Part shown: in pieces, positions 42,408 through 50,707 of the stretch
Position numbering within the stretch: position 1 is the stretch's first letter
How the letters are laid out: every line of letters starts with the position of its first letter
NCBI GenBank assembly: GCA_036267135.1
Contig: DATAWQ010000057.1
Span: 1 to 64,000 of the forward strand
Direction: 5' to 3'
Source: PALSA-505 sp036267135
GTDB taxonomy: Bacteria; Actinomycetota; Actinomycetes; Streptosporangiales; Streptosporangiaceae
DNA: 64,000 nt
Notes under the pieces: generated by a model
The model's input: only the letters and a program-made list of their open reading frames with translations
Told to the model about the DNA's origin: nothing
Database searches by the model: none
Made by a program: the position numbers and the translations under genes

Positions 42408-43310
42408 TTAGTCGCCGTATCCAACCCGGCGCAGCTCAGCACCTGCGATGCTCTCCACCTCGGTGGCCTGCTCGGAGCTGAGCGTGCGGCGCCACGCCCC
42501 GGGTTCGAGTGCACGGTGCGAATAATGGTCACGCAGCGCGATAGCGGAGACCCTGGCGCCGATGAATTCCGACATCAGGCCCGCCGCGGTATCGGGCTTG
42601 CTCACAATCTCCTCGTAGCGGAGCGTGGTTAGCTGCTGCGCGGTGAGGGAGTAACGCAGTCGCGCGGACATCCGCACTGCCGACCTCCATCTCATCGCGC
42701 ACTTGCCCGCGAGGGACAGCTCAGCCCACCCAGCGCGGTCGGTCTCGTTCTCGACCCCGAGGAACGGGTTCGGGAATTCATGCTCCAGGTTAGCGAAGCC
42801 CGGACGCAGGGCGGTGAGCGTGTCCACGTCACCCAGCATGCCGGCCACCACGTCGCGGCCATCCCTGATCACCTGCACGAACCGTGCGTCGGGGAAGGCG
42901 TCGACGAGCACCGCGGCGCAGTACAGCAGTTCCGGGCTCGCGTCGCCGTACCTCGCCACGCTCGGCTCCGACACGCACGGGCTGGCCGGCTCCTCCCCGG
43001 CGACCCCGCCGGCCAGCCGGCAGGCCGGACTGCACGTGCTGCAGCCGTCCGGGGTCAGTCGCCAGGCCTGGGCGAAGGCGTCGCGCAGCACCGAGGCCGC
43101 CGCATCTTCCCGGCCACGGGAAATGGACGGCTTGCGGGCGAACGCATAGACGACATGCGTCACGCTGGGCTGACCGATAGTGACGTGAAAACCGGTGGAC
43201 CGCTTCAGCGCGCGCGCCACCAGATCGGTTCCCGAATGTGGTGCCCCGATGACGAACACGGGCTGCCGTACTTTCCGGCCGTTCACGACGAGTATGTGCA
43301 TGGATCGCAT
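42408..43310 (-). CDS. Sulfotransferase family protein
   Basis: 300 residues. The PAPS 5'-phosphosulfate loop is visible as PVFVIGAPHSGTDLVARAL (about 17-35) and the 3'-phosphate region as RFVQVIRDGRDVVAGML. The middle has a cysteine-containing insertion (GCSTCSPACRL). No signal peptide is seen. The target (carbohydrate, lipid or protein) is unknown. A second start (ATG at 43301) is possible. It is 40 bp upstream of secA2 on the same strand and may share its transcript. Confidence 0.8.
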   Translation of the reverse strand: MRSMHILVVNGRKVRQPVFVIGAPHSGTDLVARALKRSTGFHVTIGQPSVTHVVYAFARKPSISRGREDAAASVLRDAFAQAWRLTPDGCSTCSPACRLAGGVAGEEPASPCVSEPSVARYGDASPELLYCAAVLVDAFPDARFVQVIRDGRDVVAGMLGDVDTLTALRPGFANLEHEFPNPFLGVENETDRAGWAELSLAGKCAMRWRSAVRMSARLRYSLTAQQLTTLRYEEIVSKPDTAAGLMSEFIGARVSAIALRDHYSHRALEPGAWRRTLSSEQATEVESIAGAELRRVGYGD

Positions 43311-43383
43311 GACTGTTCACCAGTGTGGCATCAAGTCCGAGCAAAAAGTCCGCGTCGTAAGACACGTCACGGACACGTTCTGG

Positions 43384-45216
43384 CTAACTCCCGGGCCGGT
43401 CATCGTGACCGCCCGGACGACCTGCTGGCCTGCGGCTGTGGTGGCCGGCGTGATCCTCCAGGTTGAGCGCCGTCTGGATCAGCGGCACGTGGCTGAAGGC
43501 CTGCGGCGTGTTCCCCACCAGGCGGCCGTACCGCGGGTCGTACTCCTCGCTGAGCAGGCCCAGGTCGTTGCGCAAGCCGAGCAGCCGCTCGAACAGCTCG
43601 ACCGCCTCGTCGTGGCGCCGGGTCAGGTGCAGCGCGTTGGCCAGCCAGAAACTGCAGGCCAGGAACGCGCCTTCGGTCCCAGGCAAGCCATCGACCGCGG
43701 ACCGCCCGTCCGGGTCGAGCTGGTACCTGCGGACCAGCCCGTCGGTCATCAGCTCCCGGCGGATCGCGTCCACGGTGGAGATGAGCCTCGGGTCGTCCGG
43801 CGGCAGGAAGCCGAGCTCGGCCATCAGCAGCACGGACGCGTCCAGCGTCTGCGCGCCGTAGTACTGGGTGAACGCGCCGCGCTCGCTGTTGTAGCCCTTC
43901 TCCGTCACCTCGCGGTGGATCTGGCCGCGCAGTTGCCGCCACCTGACCGCCGGTCCAGGCAGGCCCCCGATGGCCGCCTCCGCTGCCCGGTCGAAGGCGA
44001 CCCAGGCCATGACCTTGGAATGGACGAAGTGCCGCCGTGGGCCGCGCACCTCCCACAGCCCTTCGTCCGGCTCGGCCCAGTGCTTCTCCACGAAGCCGAG
44101 CAGCGCCCGCTGCAGCGACCAGGTGTGCCGATCCACCGCGATGCCGGACCGGCCGGCCAGGCAGAGCGCGTCCACCACCTCGCCGTACACGTCAAGCTGG
44201 CGCTGGTCCACCGCCGCGTTGCCGATCCGCACCGGGGCCGAGCGCTCGTATCCGGGCAGCCAGTCGGCCTCCCACTCGGCCAGCCGCCGCTCGCCCGCCA
44301 CCCCGTACATGATCTGCACGTCCCCGGGATCCCCGGCGATGGCCCGGCCCAGCCACTCCCGCCAGGCCGTGGCCTCGTCGGTGTAGCCCGTCCGCAGCAG
44401 CGCCTCCAGCGTGATCGTGGCGTCCCGCAGCCAGCAGTACCTGTAGTCCCAGTTGCGGCTGCCGCCGATGTCTTCGGGCAGCGACGTGGTGGCCGCCGCC
44501 ACGATCCCGCCGGTCGGCTCGTAGGTGAGCGCCTTGAGCGTGATGAGGGAGCGGACCACCGCGTCGCGGTACTGACCCTGATAGGTGCACATGGCCACCC
44601 AGTCGTTCCAGTACTTCCTGGTCTCCTCCAGCGCGTCCGCGGCGTCGCAGCCGGCCGGCCTGCCGCGGTGTGACTCCACCCAGGTGAGGGTGAACGGGAT
44701 GCGGTCGCCCGGCTGCACGGTGAACCTGGCGCGGTGCGCCATGTCCGTCCCCTCCAGCCTGACCGGGCTGCTCACCCAGACCGAGTCGGGGCCGGCGGTG
44801 GCGTTGATCGCGTTGTCCGTCCGCCGGACCCACGGCACGATCTGGCCGTAGCCGAACCGGAGCCGCAGCTCGCACTCCATCTCCACCGCCCCGTGCACGC
44901 CCTCCACGATCCTGGCCAGCAGCGGTGCCCCGGCGTCCCGGCGCGGCATGAAGTCGATCACCCGGACGGTGCCGGTGCCGGTCCGCCACTCGGTCTGGAG
45001 TATCAGCGTGTCGCCCTGGTACTGCCTGGTCGCCTCGCCTGCCGCGGTGGGCGCGATCCGCCAGTTGCCGTTGCCCTCGTCGCCGAGCAGGGCGGCGAAG
45101 CAGGCGGGGGAGTCGAACCTGGGCAGGCAGAGCCAGTCGATGCAGCCGTCGGCGCCCACCAGCGCCGCCGACTGCATGTCGCCGATGATGGCGTAGTCCT
45201 CGATACGTCCCGCCAC
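43384..45216 (-). CDS. Glycoside hydrolase family 15 protein (glucoamylase/trehalase-like)
   Basis: 610 residues from a GTG at 45216 with GGAGG 5 bp upstream. The N-terminus RIEDYAIIGDMQSAALVGADGCIDWLCLPRFDSPACFAALLG is the trehalase-like beta-sandwich of bacterial GH15 proteins, followed by the alpha/alpha barrel with NWDYRYCWLRDA and GLLSEEYDPRYGRLVGN, which carry the catalytic acids. There is no signal peptide, so it acts in the cytoplasm, perhaps on trehalose or short glucans. The last ~20 residues are His/Arg/Gly-rich. It is divergent from a small lipoprotein gene. Confidence 0.9.
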   Translation of the reverse strand: MAGRIEDYAIIGDMQSAALVGADGCIDWLCLPRFDSPACFAALLGDEGNGNWRIAPTAAGEATRQYQGDTLILQTEWRTGTGTVRVIDFMPRRDAGAPLLARIVEGVHGAVEMECELRLRFGYGQIVPWVRRTDNAINATAGPDSVWVSSPVRLEGTDMAHRARFTVQPGDRIPFTLTWVESHRGRPAGCDAADALEETRKYWNDWVAMCTYQGQYRDAVVRSLITLKALTYEPTGGIVAAATTSLPEDIGGSRNWDYRYCWLRDATITLEALLRTGYTDEATAWREWLGRAIAGDPGDVQIMYGVAGERRLAEWEADWLPGYERSAPVRIGNAAVDQRQLDVYGEVVDALCLAGRSGIAVDRHTWSLQRALLGFVEKHWAEPDEGLWEVRGPRRHFVHSKVMAWVAFDRAAEAAIGGLPGPAVRWRQLRGQIHREVTEKGYNSERGAFTQYYGAQTLDASVLLMAELGFLPPDDPRLISTVDAIRRELMTDGLVRRYQLDPDGRSAVDGLPGTEGAFLACSFWLANALHLTRRHDEAVELFERLLGLRNDLGLLSEEYDPRYGRLVGNTPQAFSHVPLIQTALNLEDHAGHHSRRPAGRPGGHDDRPGS

Positions 45217-45303
45217 GTTGTCCTCCCGGCTACGCCACGCCGCCGAATTCCCTGCGGGTACCGTACCGGCTCGGCGCCCCCGCACCCTGCGTATGCTGGC
45301 GCC

Positions 45304-45705
45304 GTGGCTCTGCTTCTCTGGCCGGAAAGACGCCCTACGGCCGGGCTTCAGCGGCCGGCCCGGACCCTGATCGCGGTGACGCTGGCGGTGGTCACCGTGG
45401 CCGGCCTCGGCGGCTGTTCGAAATTCGACCAGGCGCTGGGCCAGCAAGAAGAGGTCGTGGTCTTCCAGCCGAACGTCAGCAACGCGGTCAAGATGAAGGT
45501 GCGGGCCGCCTGCTCGCACGTGCGCAACGTCAAGGTGGAGCCGCTGCCGACCGACCACAAGCTGTCGGACGAGGTCTACGACGTGCGCTACGAGGTCGGC
45601 TCGGCCAGCGACGTCGAGCTGGCGCGGTTCGACCAGTGCGTGTCCAAGTTCCCGCCCTCCGTAGTCCAGGGCGTCGAGACCGACACCCCCGGCGGCGACG
45701 ACTAG
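45304..45705 (+). CDS. Small lipoprotein, function unknown
   Basis: 133 residues from a GTG at 45304, which lies 5 bp after a TATGCT (-10-like), so the mRNA is probably leaderless. After a basic N-terminus comes TLIAVTLAVVTVAGLGGC, a type II signal with the lipid-bearing Cys. The rest is a compact domain of about 90 residues with two cysteines (AACSHV and FDQCVSKF), possibly a disulfide. I do not recognise the family; it resembles heavy-metal-associated folds in strand-helix spacing only loosely. Confidence 0.78.
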   Translation: MALLLWPERRPTAGLQRPARTLIAVTLAVVTVAGLGGCSKFDQALGQQEEVVVFQPNVSNAVKMKVRAACSHVRNVKVEPLPTDHKLSDEVYDVRYEVGSASDVELARFDQCVSKFPPSVVQGVETDTPGGDD

Positions 45706-45863
45706 GCCCCTCCGTACCGGGCTGGTCATGTGAAATTCATATGAAGAACACGTAGGCGCTGGTCAGCGAATCACACACCGGACACACGGGGCTTTCCATG
45801 TTCGCCATCAGCCTGTACTATTCCCTATAATTCCTATCTACCCGACCACAAAAGAGTGGATAA

Positions 45864-46877
45864 ATGCGAAGAATTCTTGCTGCTGCAGCGGTTACGACAG
45901 TCGCGCTGGCGGCCGGCTGCAGTTCGTCAGGCCCATCTAGCTCGGGGGGATCCGGTGCGGTGACGCTCCGGCTTGGCTTCCTGGCGAACATCACGCACGC
46001 TCCGGCTCTGGTGGGGGTGCACAACGGCATCTTCACCAAGGCGCTGGGCAAGAACGTCACGCTGAAGACCCAGATCTTCGACTCCGGCACCGACGAGACC
46101 ACCGCCCTGCTCGCCGGGCAGCTCGACGCCGCCTACGTGGGGCCCAACCCGGCCATCAACGCCTGGCAGAAGTCGAGCGGCAAGGCCATCAAGATCATCT
46201 CTGGGGTGGCCACCGGCGGCGCCTCGGTGGTGGTGAAGAAGGGCATCATGAGCCCGGCCCAGCTCAAGGGCAAGACGCTCGCCACGCCGTCGCTGGGCAA
46301 CACTCAGGACGTGGCTGTGCGCTACTGGCTGAAGCAGCACAGTCTGACCACCACGGCCACCGGTGGCGGCGACGTCTCCATCAAGCCGACCAAGCCGAAC
46401 TCCGACGCTGTGCTGGAGTTCCAGTCCGGCCAGATCGAGGGTGGGTCCGAGCCGTCGCCCTACGACGTGGAGATGGTCCAGGACGGCGGCACCACGCTGT
46501 TCACCGAGCCGGGCGTGACCACGCTGCTGGTCGTGTCGCAGAGCTTCCTGGCGGCGCACGCCAGCGTGGTGAGCAACCTGCTCGAAGGCCAAATCCAGAC
46601 CAACGAGTACATCGCGAAGAACCCGACGGGCGCCGCCTCAGCGGCCAACGCCGAGCTCACCACGCTGCTGGGCAAGGGCATCAAGCCCAGCGTCCTGCCG
46701 ACCGCGTTCAAGGAGATCAGGTTCACCGACGACCCCGACGCGAGCTCGCTCGCGACGGACGCCAAGGAAGCGGTGGCCGTGGACCTGCTCAGCCCCGTCA
46801 ACCTGAACGGCATCTACGATCTCGGTCCGCTCAACCAGCTTCTGAAGAAGGCTGGGCAACCTCAGGTGAGTTCATGA
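45864..46877 (+). CDS. ABC transporter substrate-binding lipoprotein (NitT/TauT/Ssu type)
   Basis: 337 residues: lipoprotein signal (RRILAAAAVTTVALAAGC, lipid Cys19), Ser/Gly linker, then an NMT1/SsuA-like fold (LRLGFLANITHAPALVGVHNGIF ... AAYVGPNPAINAWQKS ... LKGKTLATPSLGNTQDVAVRYWL). It probably binds sulfonates, nitrate-like or thiamine-precursor ligands; aliphatic sulfonate is the most common assignment for this layout but is not proven. TATAAT at 45826-45831 is a likely -10. It overlaps the ATPase gene by four bases. Confidence 0.92.
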   Translation: MRRILAAAAVTTVALAAGCSSSGPSSSGGSGAVTLRLGFLANITHAPALVGVHNGIFTKALGKNVTLKTQIFDSGTDETTALLAGQLDAAYVGPNPAINAWQKSSGKAIKIISGVATGGASVVVKKGIMSPAQLKGKTLATPSLGNTQDVAVRYWLKQHSLTTTATGGGDVSIKPTKPNSDAVLEFQSGQIEGGSEPSPYDVEMVQDGGTTLFTEPGVTTLLVVSQSFLAAHASVVSNLLEGQIQTNEYIAKNPTGAASAANAELTTLLGKGIKPSVLPTAFKEIRFTDDPDASSLATDAKEAVAVDLLSPVNLNGIYDLGPLNQLLKKAGQPQVSS

Positions 46878-47710
46878 GCATCATGCAGCGAGGCGCTCCG
46901 GCCGAGCCTGCCGCCGCTTCCCGGTCTTCCGCGCCCGTGTCTTCCACGGGTCGACGGGAGGCCGGGGAACCGGTCGTCGAGCTCACCGGCGTGTCCAAGG
47001 TCTACGGAACCAGCCGGGCACCGCTGCTGGCGCTCGACAACGTGTCGCTGAGCGTCGCCGAGGGCGAGTTCGTCTGCCTGATCGGCGCCTCCGGCTGCGG
47101 CAAGAGCACGATGCTCTCGCTGGTGGCCGGCCTGGACACGCCGACTTCCGGCCAGATTTCCACCGGGGGCAAGCGGGTCACGCTGATGTTCCAGGAGCCG
47201 GCCCTGTTCCCGTGGCTGACCTCGGCCAGGAACGTCGAGCTGGCCCTGCGGGCCAGGGGCGTGCCCAAGCAGCAGCGGCGCACCCGCGCCGCGGAACTGC
47301 TCCAAGCCGTGCACCTGGGCGGGTTTGGCGGCAAGCGGCCGCACGAGCTGTCCGGTGGCATGCGCCAGCGGGTGGCGATGGCCCGCGCGCTGGCCCAGGA
47401 CGCCGACGTCCTGCTCATGGACGAGCCGTTCGGCGCGCTGGACGCGATGACCAGGGACCTGCTGCACGACGAGCTGGACCGGATTTGCGCGGAACGCGCG
47501 CTGACCGTGCTGTTCGTCACGCACAACGTGCGCGAGGCGGCCCGGCTCGGCGACCGGGTGATCCTGCTGAGCAGCCGGCCTGGCCGGGTGATCGAAGAGG
47601 TCAAGGTGGACATCGAGCACCCCAGGCGGATCGACTCGCCCGAGATCGCCGAGATCGGCGCGCACCTGACCGACCGGCTGCGGGAGGAGATGGCGTCCCA
47701 TGTCCGCTGA
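46874..47710 (+). CDS. ABC transporter ATP-binding protein (SsuB/TauB-like)
   Basis: 278 residues with Walker A GASGCGKSTM, Q-loop LMFQEPALFPWL, signature LSGGMRQRVAMARAL and Walker B VLLMDEPFGALDAMTRD, all in the form typical of the nitrate/taurine/sulfonate importers. The first ~35 residues are a Ser/Ala-rich tail. It energises uptake with the permease encoded next, which it overlaps by 11 bases. Confidence 0.94.
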   Translation: MSIMQRGAPAEPAAASRSSAPVSSTGRREAGEPVVELTGVSKVYGTSRAPLLALDNVSLSVAEGEFVCLIGASGCGKSTMLSLVAGLDTPTSGQISTGGKRVTLMFQEPALFPWLTSARNVELALRARGVPKQQRRTRAAELLQAVHLGGFGGKRPHELSGGMRQRVAMARALAQDADVLLMDEPFGALDAMTRDLLHDELDRICAERALTVLFVTHNVREAARLGDRVILLSSRPGRVIEEVKVDIEHPRRIDSPEIAEIGAHLTDRLREEMASHVR

Positions 47711-48578
47711 CACCCAGGTGAACTCGCTGGTCGGACTCGACAATCTCGAACTCGCCCCGCAGCCGGGGCGGGAATTCCTGCGCGGCACCAGCGTCAAGGT
47801 CCTGGGTGGGCTCTGGCCCAAGGTGCTGGCCATCGTGATCGTGCTGGGCCTCTGGGAACTCGTCTACGTGGCCAACGTCAAGCCGCACGACATCTTCCCC
47901 GGGCCGGCCACGGTGCTGCCGAACCTGTGGACCCAGGCGAACCACTCGCTGCTCTGGCAGGCCATCGGCACCACCTTGCGCCGGGCTGTCACCGGGTTCG
48001 CGCTGGCTCTGGTGATCGGCTCGATCGTGGGTGCGCTGGTGTCGCGGATCAAGGTGCTCCGGGCGGCAGTCGGCTCGTTGATCACCGGGCTGCAGACCAT
48101 GCCGTCGATCGCCTGGTTCCCGTTCGCGATCATCTTCTTCGGGCTCAACACGTCGGCGATCCTGTTCGTCATCGTGCTGGGCGCGGCGCCGTCGATCGCC
48201 AACGGCCTGATCGCCGGTGTCGACTACACCCCGCCGGTGCTGCTGCGGGCCGGCAAGACCATGGGCCTGCGCGGCCTTGCGCTCTACCGGCACCTGATCC
48301 TGCCGGCGTCGCTGCCCACGTTCGTGGCCGGGCTCAAGCAGGGCTGGGCGTTCGCCTGGCGCAGCCTGATGGCCGGTGAGCTGCTGGTGATCATCGCCGG
48401 CACCTCGTCCATCGGCGTGCTGCTGTCCAACGACCAGAATCAGGCGGACATGCCGAGCGCCATGGCGATCATGATCGTGATCCTGGTTCTCGGGATCGGG
48501 GTGGACGCGTTGTTCGGCACCGTGGACCGGACCATCCGCCGCCGTCGCGGCCTGGCCGATCCTGCCGTCGGAAGGTAA
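47700..48578 (+). CDS. ABC transporter permease (SsuC/TauC-like)
   Basis: 292 residues with about six membrane helices and the EAA cytoplasmic loop (LLRAGKTMGLRGLALYRHLILPASLPTFVAGL), the contact for the ATPase. Upstream are LWELVYVANVKPHDIFPGPATVLPNL and an SRIKVLRAAVGSLITGLQTMPSIAWFPF region, usual for this family. It is the last gene of the importer operon, followed 9 bp later by a strong hairpin. Confidence 0.94.
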   Translation: MSADTQVNSLVGLDNLELAPQPGREFLRGTSVKVLGGLWPKVLAIVIVLGLWELVYVANVKPHDIFPGPATVLPNLWTQANHSLLWQAIGTTLRRAVTGFALALVIGSIVGALVSRIKVLRAAVGSLITGLQTMPSIAWFPFAIIFFGLNTSAILFVIVLGAAPSIANGLIAGVDYTPPVLLRAGKTMGLRGLALYRHLILPASLPTFVAGLKQGWAFAWRSLMAGELLVIIAGTSSIGVLLSNDQNQADMPSAMAIMIVILVLGIGVDALFGTVDRTIRRRRGLADPAVGR

Positions 48579-48586
48579 CGAGCCAG

Positions 48587-48617
48587 CCGGCCGCGGCCCA
48601 CACCCCGCCGCGGCCGG
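48587..48617 (+). terminator. Hairpin terminator after the importer operon
   Basis: Perfect 10-bp arms CCGGCCGCGG and CCGCGGCCGG with an 11-base loop begin 9 bp after the permease stop. There is no U-tract, the usual form in high-GC actinobacteria. Confidence 0.7.
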
Positions 48618-48824
48618 TCACGGCGCAGCCCAGCTCCGCCAGCGGAACGGTGAGCTGGCTGGTGCCCGGCGCCACCTCGAGCCGGGGCGCCAGCGCGCGG
48701 GCACCTCAATTCAGCCCCCGCCACGATCGAACGCTATGCCCGGCCCCGTCGTGATTTGATATGGACGCGGGATGGGTCAGGCCGGCCGCGGGGCGCGGTC
48801 CGCCGATGATCAGGGAGGCGCACG

Positions 48825-50687
48825 GTGACGTCAACTTCAGAGGTATTGCGGCTGCGGGCCGACATGGAAGAGGGCATCGCCGGCCGGACGGTCTGCGATC
48901 TGTTCGAGGACGTGGCCGGGCACGAGGGCGCCAGCCCCGCCTATTCCGACCGCGAAGCCCCCGACGCGGCCTGGGAAACACTCACCTGGGCGCAGACCAG
49001 GCAGCACGCCCTGGAACTGGCCGCGGCCTTGGCCGAGCTCGGCCTGGCTCCAGGCGAACGGGTGGCGCTGCTGCTGCCTAACCGGCTGGAGCACGTGCTC
49101 GCGGACCTGGCCACCGTGCACGCCGGCGGCGTCCCTGTGACGTTCTACGCGACGCTGGCCGAGGATCAGATCGCCTACATGGCCGCGGACTGCGACGCGC
49201 GGATCGTCGTGGTCGACGGCGCCGCCGAGCTGGCCAAGCTGGATGCGGTGCGGTCCAGGCTGCCCGGCCTGAAGAAGATCATCGTCAGGGATGCGGCCGC
49301 CTGCCCGGCGGGCGAGCGCTACCTGAGCTGGCCTGATTTCGCCGCGCTGGGACGGGACCGGCACGCCGCCGCCCCGTCGGTGGTGGCCGGCCGGATAGCG
49401 GCGATCTCGCCGCAGGACCCGGTCACCCTGCTGTACACGTCGGGCACCACCGGCAATCCCAAGGGCGTGATCATCACCCACCACAACGTCCTGTACGAAC
49501 TGGCGGTGGCCGAGTACGCCGGCACGATTCCCGACCACGTCCGGTGGGTGTCCTACCTGCCGCTCGCGCACATCGCCGAGCGCATGTTCACGCTGTACCT
49601 GGCCATCAGCCAGGGCGGCCACGTGCACTTCTGCCATGACGCGGCCACCGGCCTGGTCGGCACGCTCGGCGCGGTGCGGCCGACCGCGTTCTTCGGCGTG
49701 CCGCGGGTCTGGGAGAAGATACAGGCCGGCATCACCGCGCTGATCGCGGCCGAGACCGACCCGGGCCGCCGCGCGGCGGTCGAGCGGGCCATGGACACCG
49801 GCCGCCGGTACGTGGAGAGCTGCCAGTTCGGCCGCACGATGCCGGACGGGCTGGCCGAGGAGTTCAAGCAGGCCGACGAGAGCGTGCTCCAGCTCATCCG
49901 CTCGCTGCTCGGCCTGGGTGAGACGGTGACCGCGACCAGTGCGGCGGCGCCGCTGCCCGAGGAGGTGGCCAGGTTCTTCGCCGGCCTGGGCGTGAAGATC
50001 CTCGACGTGTACGGCATGACCGAGACCACGGGTGCGTTCACCGCCAACACCGACATCGAGTTCAAACTGGGCACGGTGGGCAGGCCCATGCCCGGCACCG
50101 AGATCCAGATCGCGCCGGACGGTGAGATCCTGACCAGGGGACCGCTGAACACGCCCGGCTACCTGAACCTGGAGGAGGCCACCGCCGAGCTGATCGACGC
50201 CGACGGCTGGGTGCACACCGGCGACATCGGCTCGGTGGACGCCGACGGCTTCGTCTCGGTAGTGGACCGCAAGAAGGAACTGATCATCACCGCCGGCGGT
50301 GAGAACATCTCGCCGGCCGCCATCGAGAACCTGCTCGTCGAGCACCCGCTCATCGGCCAGGCGGCCAGCTACGGTGACCGCCGCAGGTACGTGGTCGCCC
50401 TGCTCACCCTGGACGGTGACGCGGCGGCCGCCTGGGCCACGGCCCACGGCCTCGACGCGGCCGACGTGGCCAGCCTGGCCGGCCATCCGGACGTGCTGGC
50501 CGAGATCGAGACGGCCGTGGCCTCGGCGAACGCCAGGCTGGCCCGGGTCCAGCAGGTCAAGCGCTGGCGGCTGCTGCCGGCCGAGTGGACGCCGCAGAGC
50601 GGGGAGGTCACGCCCACCCTGAAGCTGAAGCGCCGGGTGATCTACACCAGGTACGCCGACGTCATCGGCGAACTCTACGACGGCTGA
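48825..50687 (+). CDS. AMP-dependent long-chain fatty acid-CoA ligase
   Basis: 620 residues from a GTG at 48825 with GGAGG upstream. Adenylation motifs: LLYTSGTTGNPKGVIITHHN (P-loop), YGMTETTGAFT, and DGWVHTGDIGSVDADGFVSVVDRKKELIITAGGENISP, with the catalytic C-terminal domain. It activates fatty acids to acyl-CoA for lipid use or breakdown. The long-chain class (FACL15/FadD15-like) is suggested by the length and by YLPLAHIAERMF. The 247 bp upstream hold a hairpin and no clear gene. Confidence 0.94.
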   Translation: MTSTSEVLRLRADMEEGIAGRTVCDLFEDVAGHEGASPAYSDREAPDAAWETLTWAQTRQHALELAAALAELGLAPGERVALLLPNRLEHVLADLATVHAGGVPVTFYATLAEDQIAYMAADCDARIVVVDGAAELAKLDAVRSRLPGLKKIIVRDAAACPAGERYLSWPDFAALGRDRHAAAPSVVAGRIAAISPQDPVTLLYTSGTTGNPKGVIITHHNVLYELAVAEYAGTIPDHVRWVSYLPLAHIAERMFTLYLAISQGGHVHFCHDAATGLVGTLGAVRPTAFFGVPRVWEKIQAGITALIAAETDPGRRAAVERAMDTGRRYVESCQFGRTMPDGLAEEFKQADESVLQLIRSLLGLGETVTATSAAAPLPEEVARFFAGLGVKILDVYGMTETTGAFTANTDIEFKLGTVGRPMPGTEIQIAPDGEILTRGPLNTPGYLNLEEATAELIDADGWVHTGDIGSVDADGFVSVVDRKKELIITAGGENISPAAIENLLVEHPLIGQAASYGDRRRYVVALLTLDGDAAAAWATAHGLDAADVASLAGHPDVLAEIETAVASANARLARVQQVKRWRLLPAEWTPQSGEVTPTLKLKRRVIYTRYADVIGELYDG

Positions 50688-50707
50688 CCGCCAGCCCGCC
50701 GCCGGCC

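Noticed and set aside
42412..42532. A longer SecA2 with 55 additional N-terminal residues
   Set aside because: That part overlaps the end of the sulfotransferase gene, and the ATG at 42367 starts a normal-looking basic N-terminus.
45304..45340. Copy of the 6171 repeat (both have a CTCTGCTT...GGCCGGAAAGA stretch)
   Set aside because: The likeness covers only about 25 bases and ends where the lipoprotein coding sequence begins to differ; it may be chance in GC-rich DNA.
48469..48724. Gene fragment on the minus strand between the importer operon and the acyl-CoA ligase
   Set aside because: A stretch (V-A-P-G-T-S-Q-L-T-V-P-L-A-E-L) looks protein-like, but stops flank it, no family can be named and a strong hairpin covers part of it.
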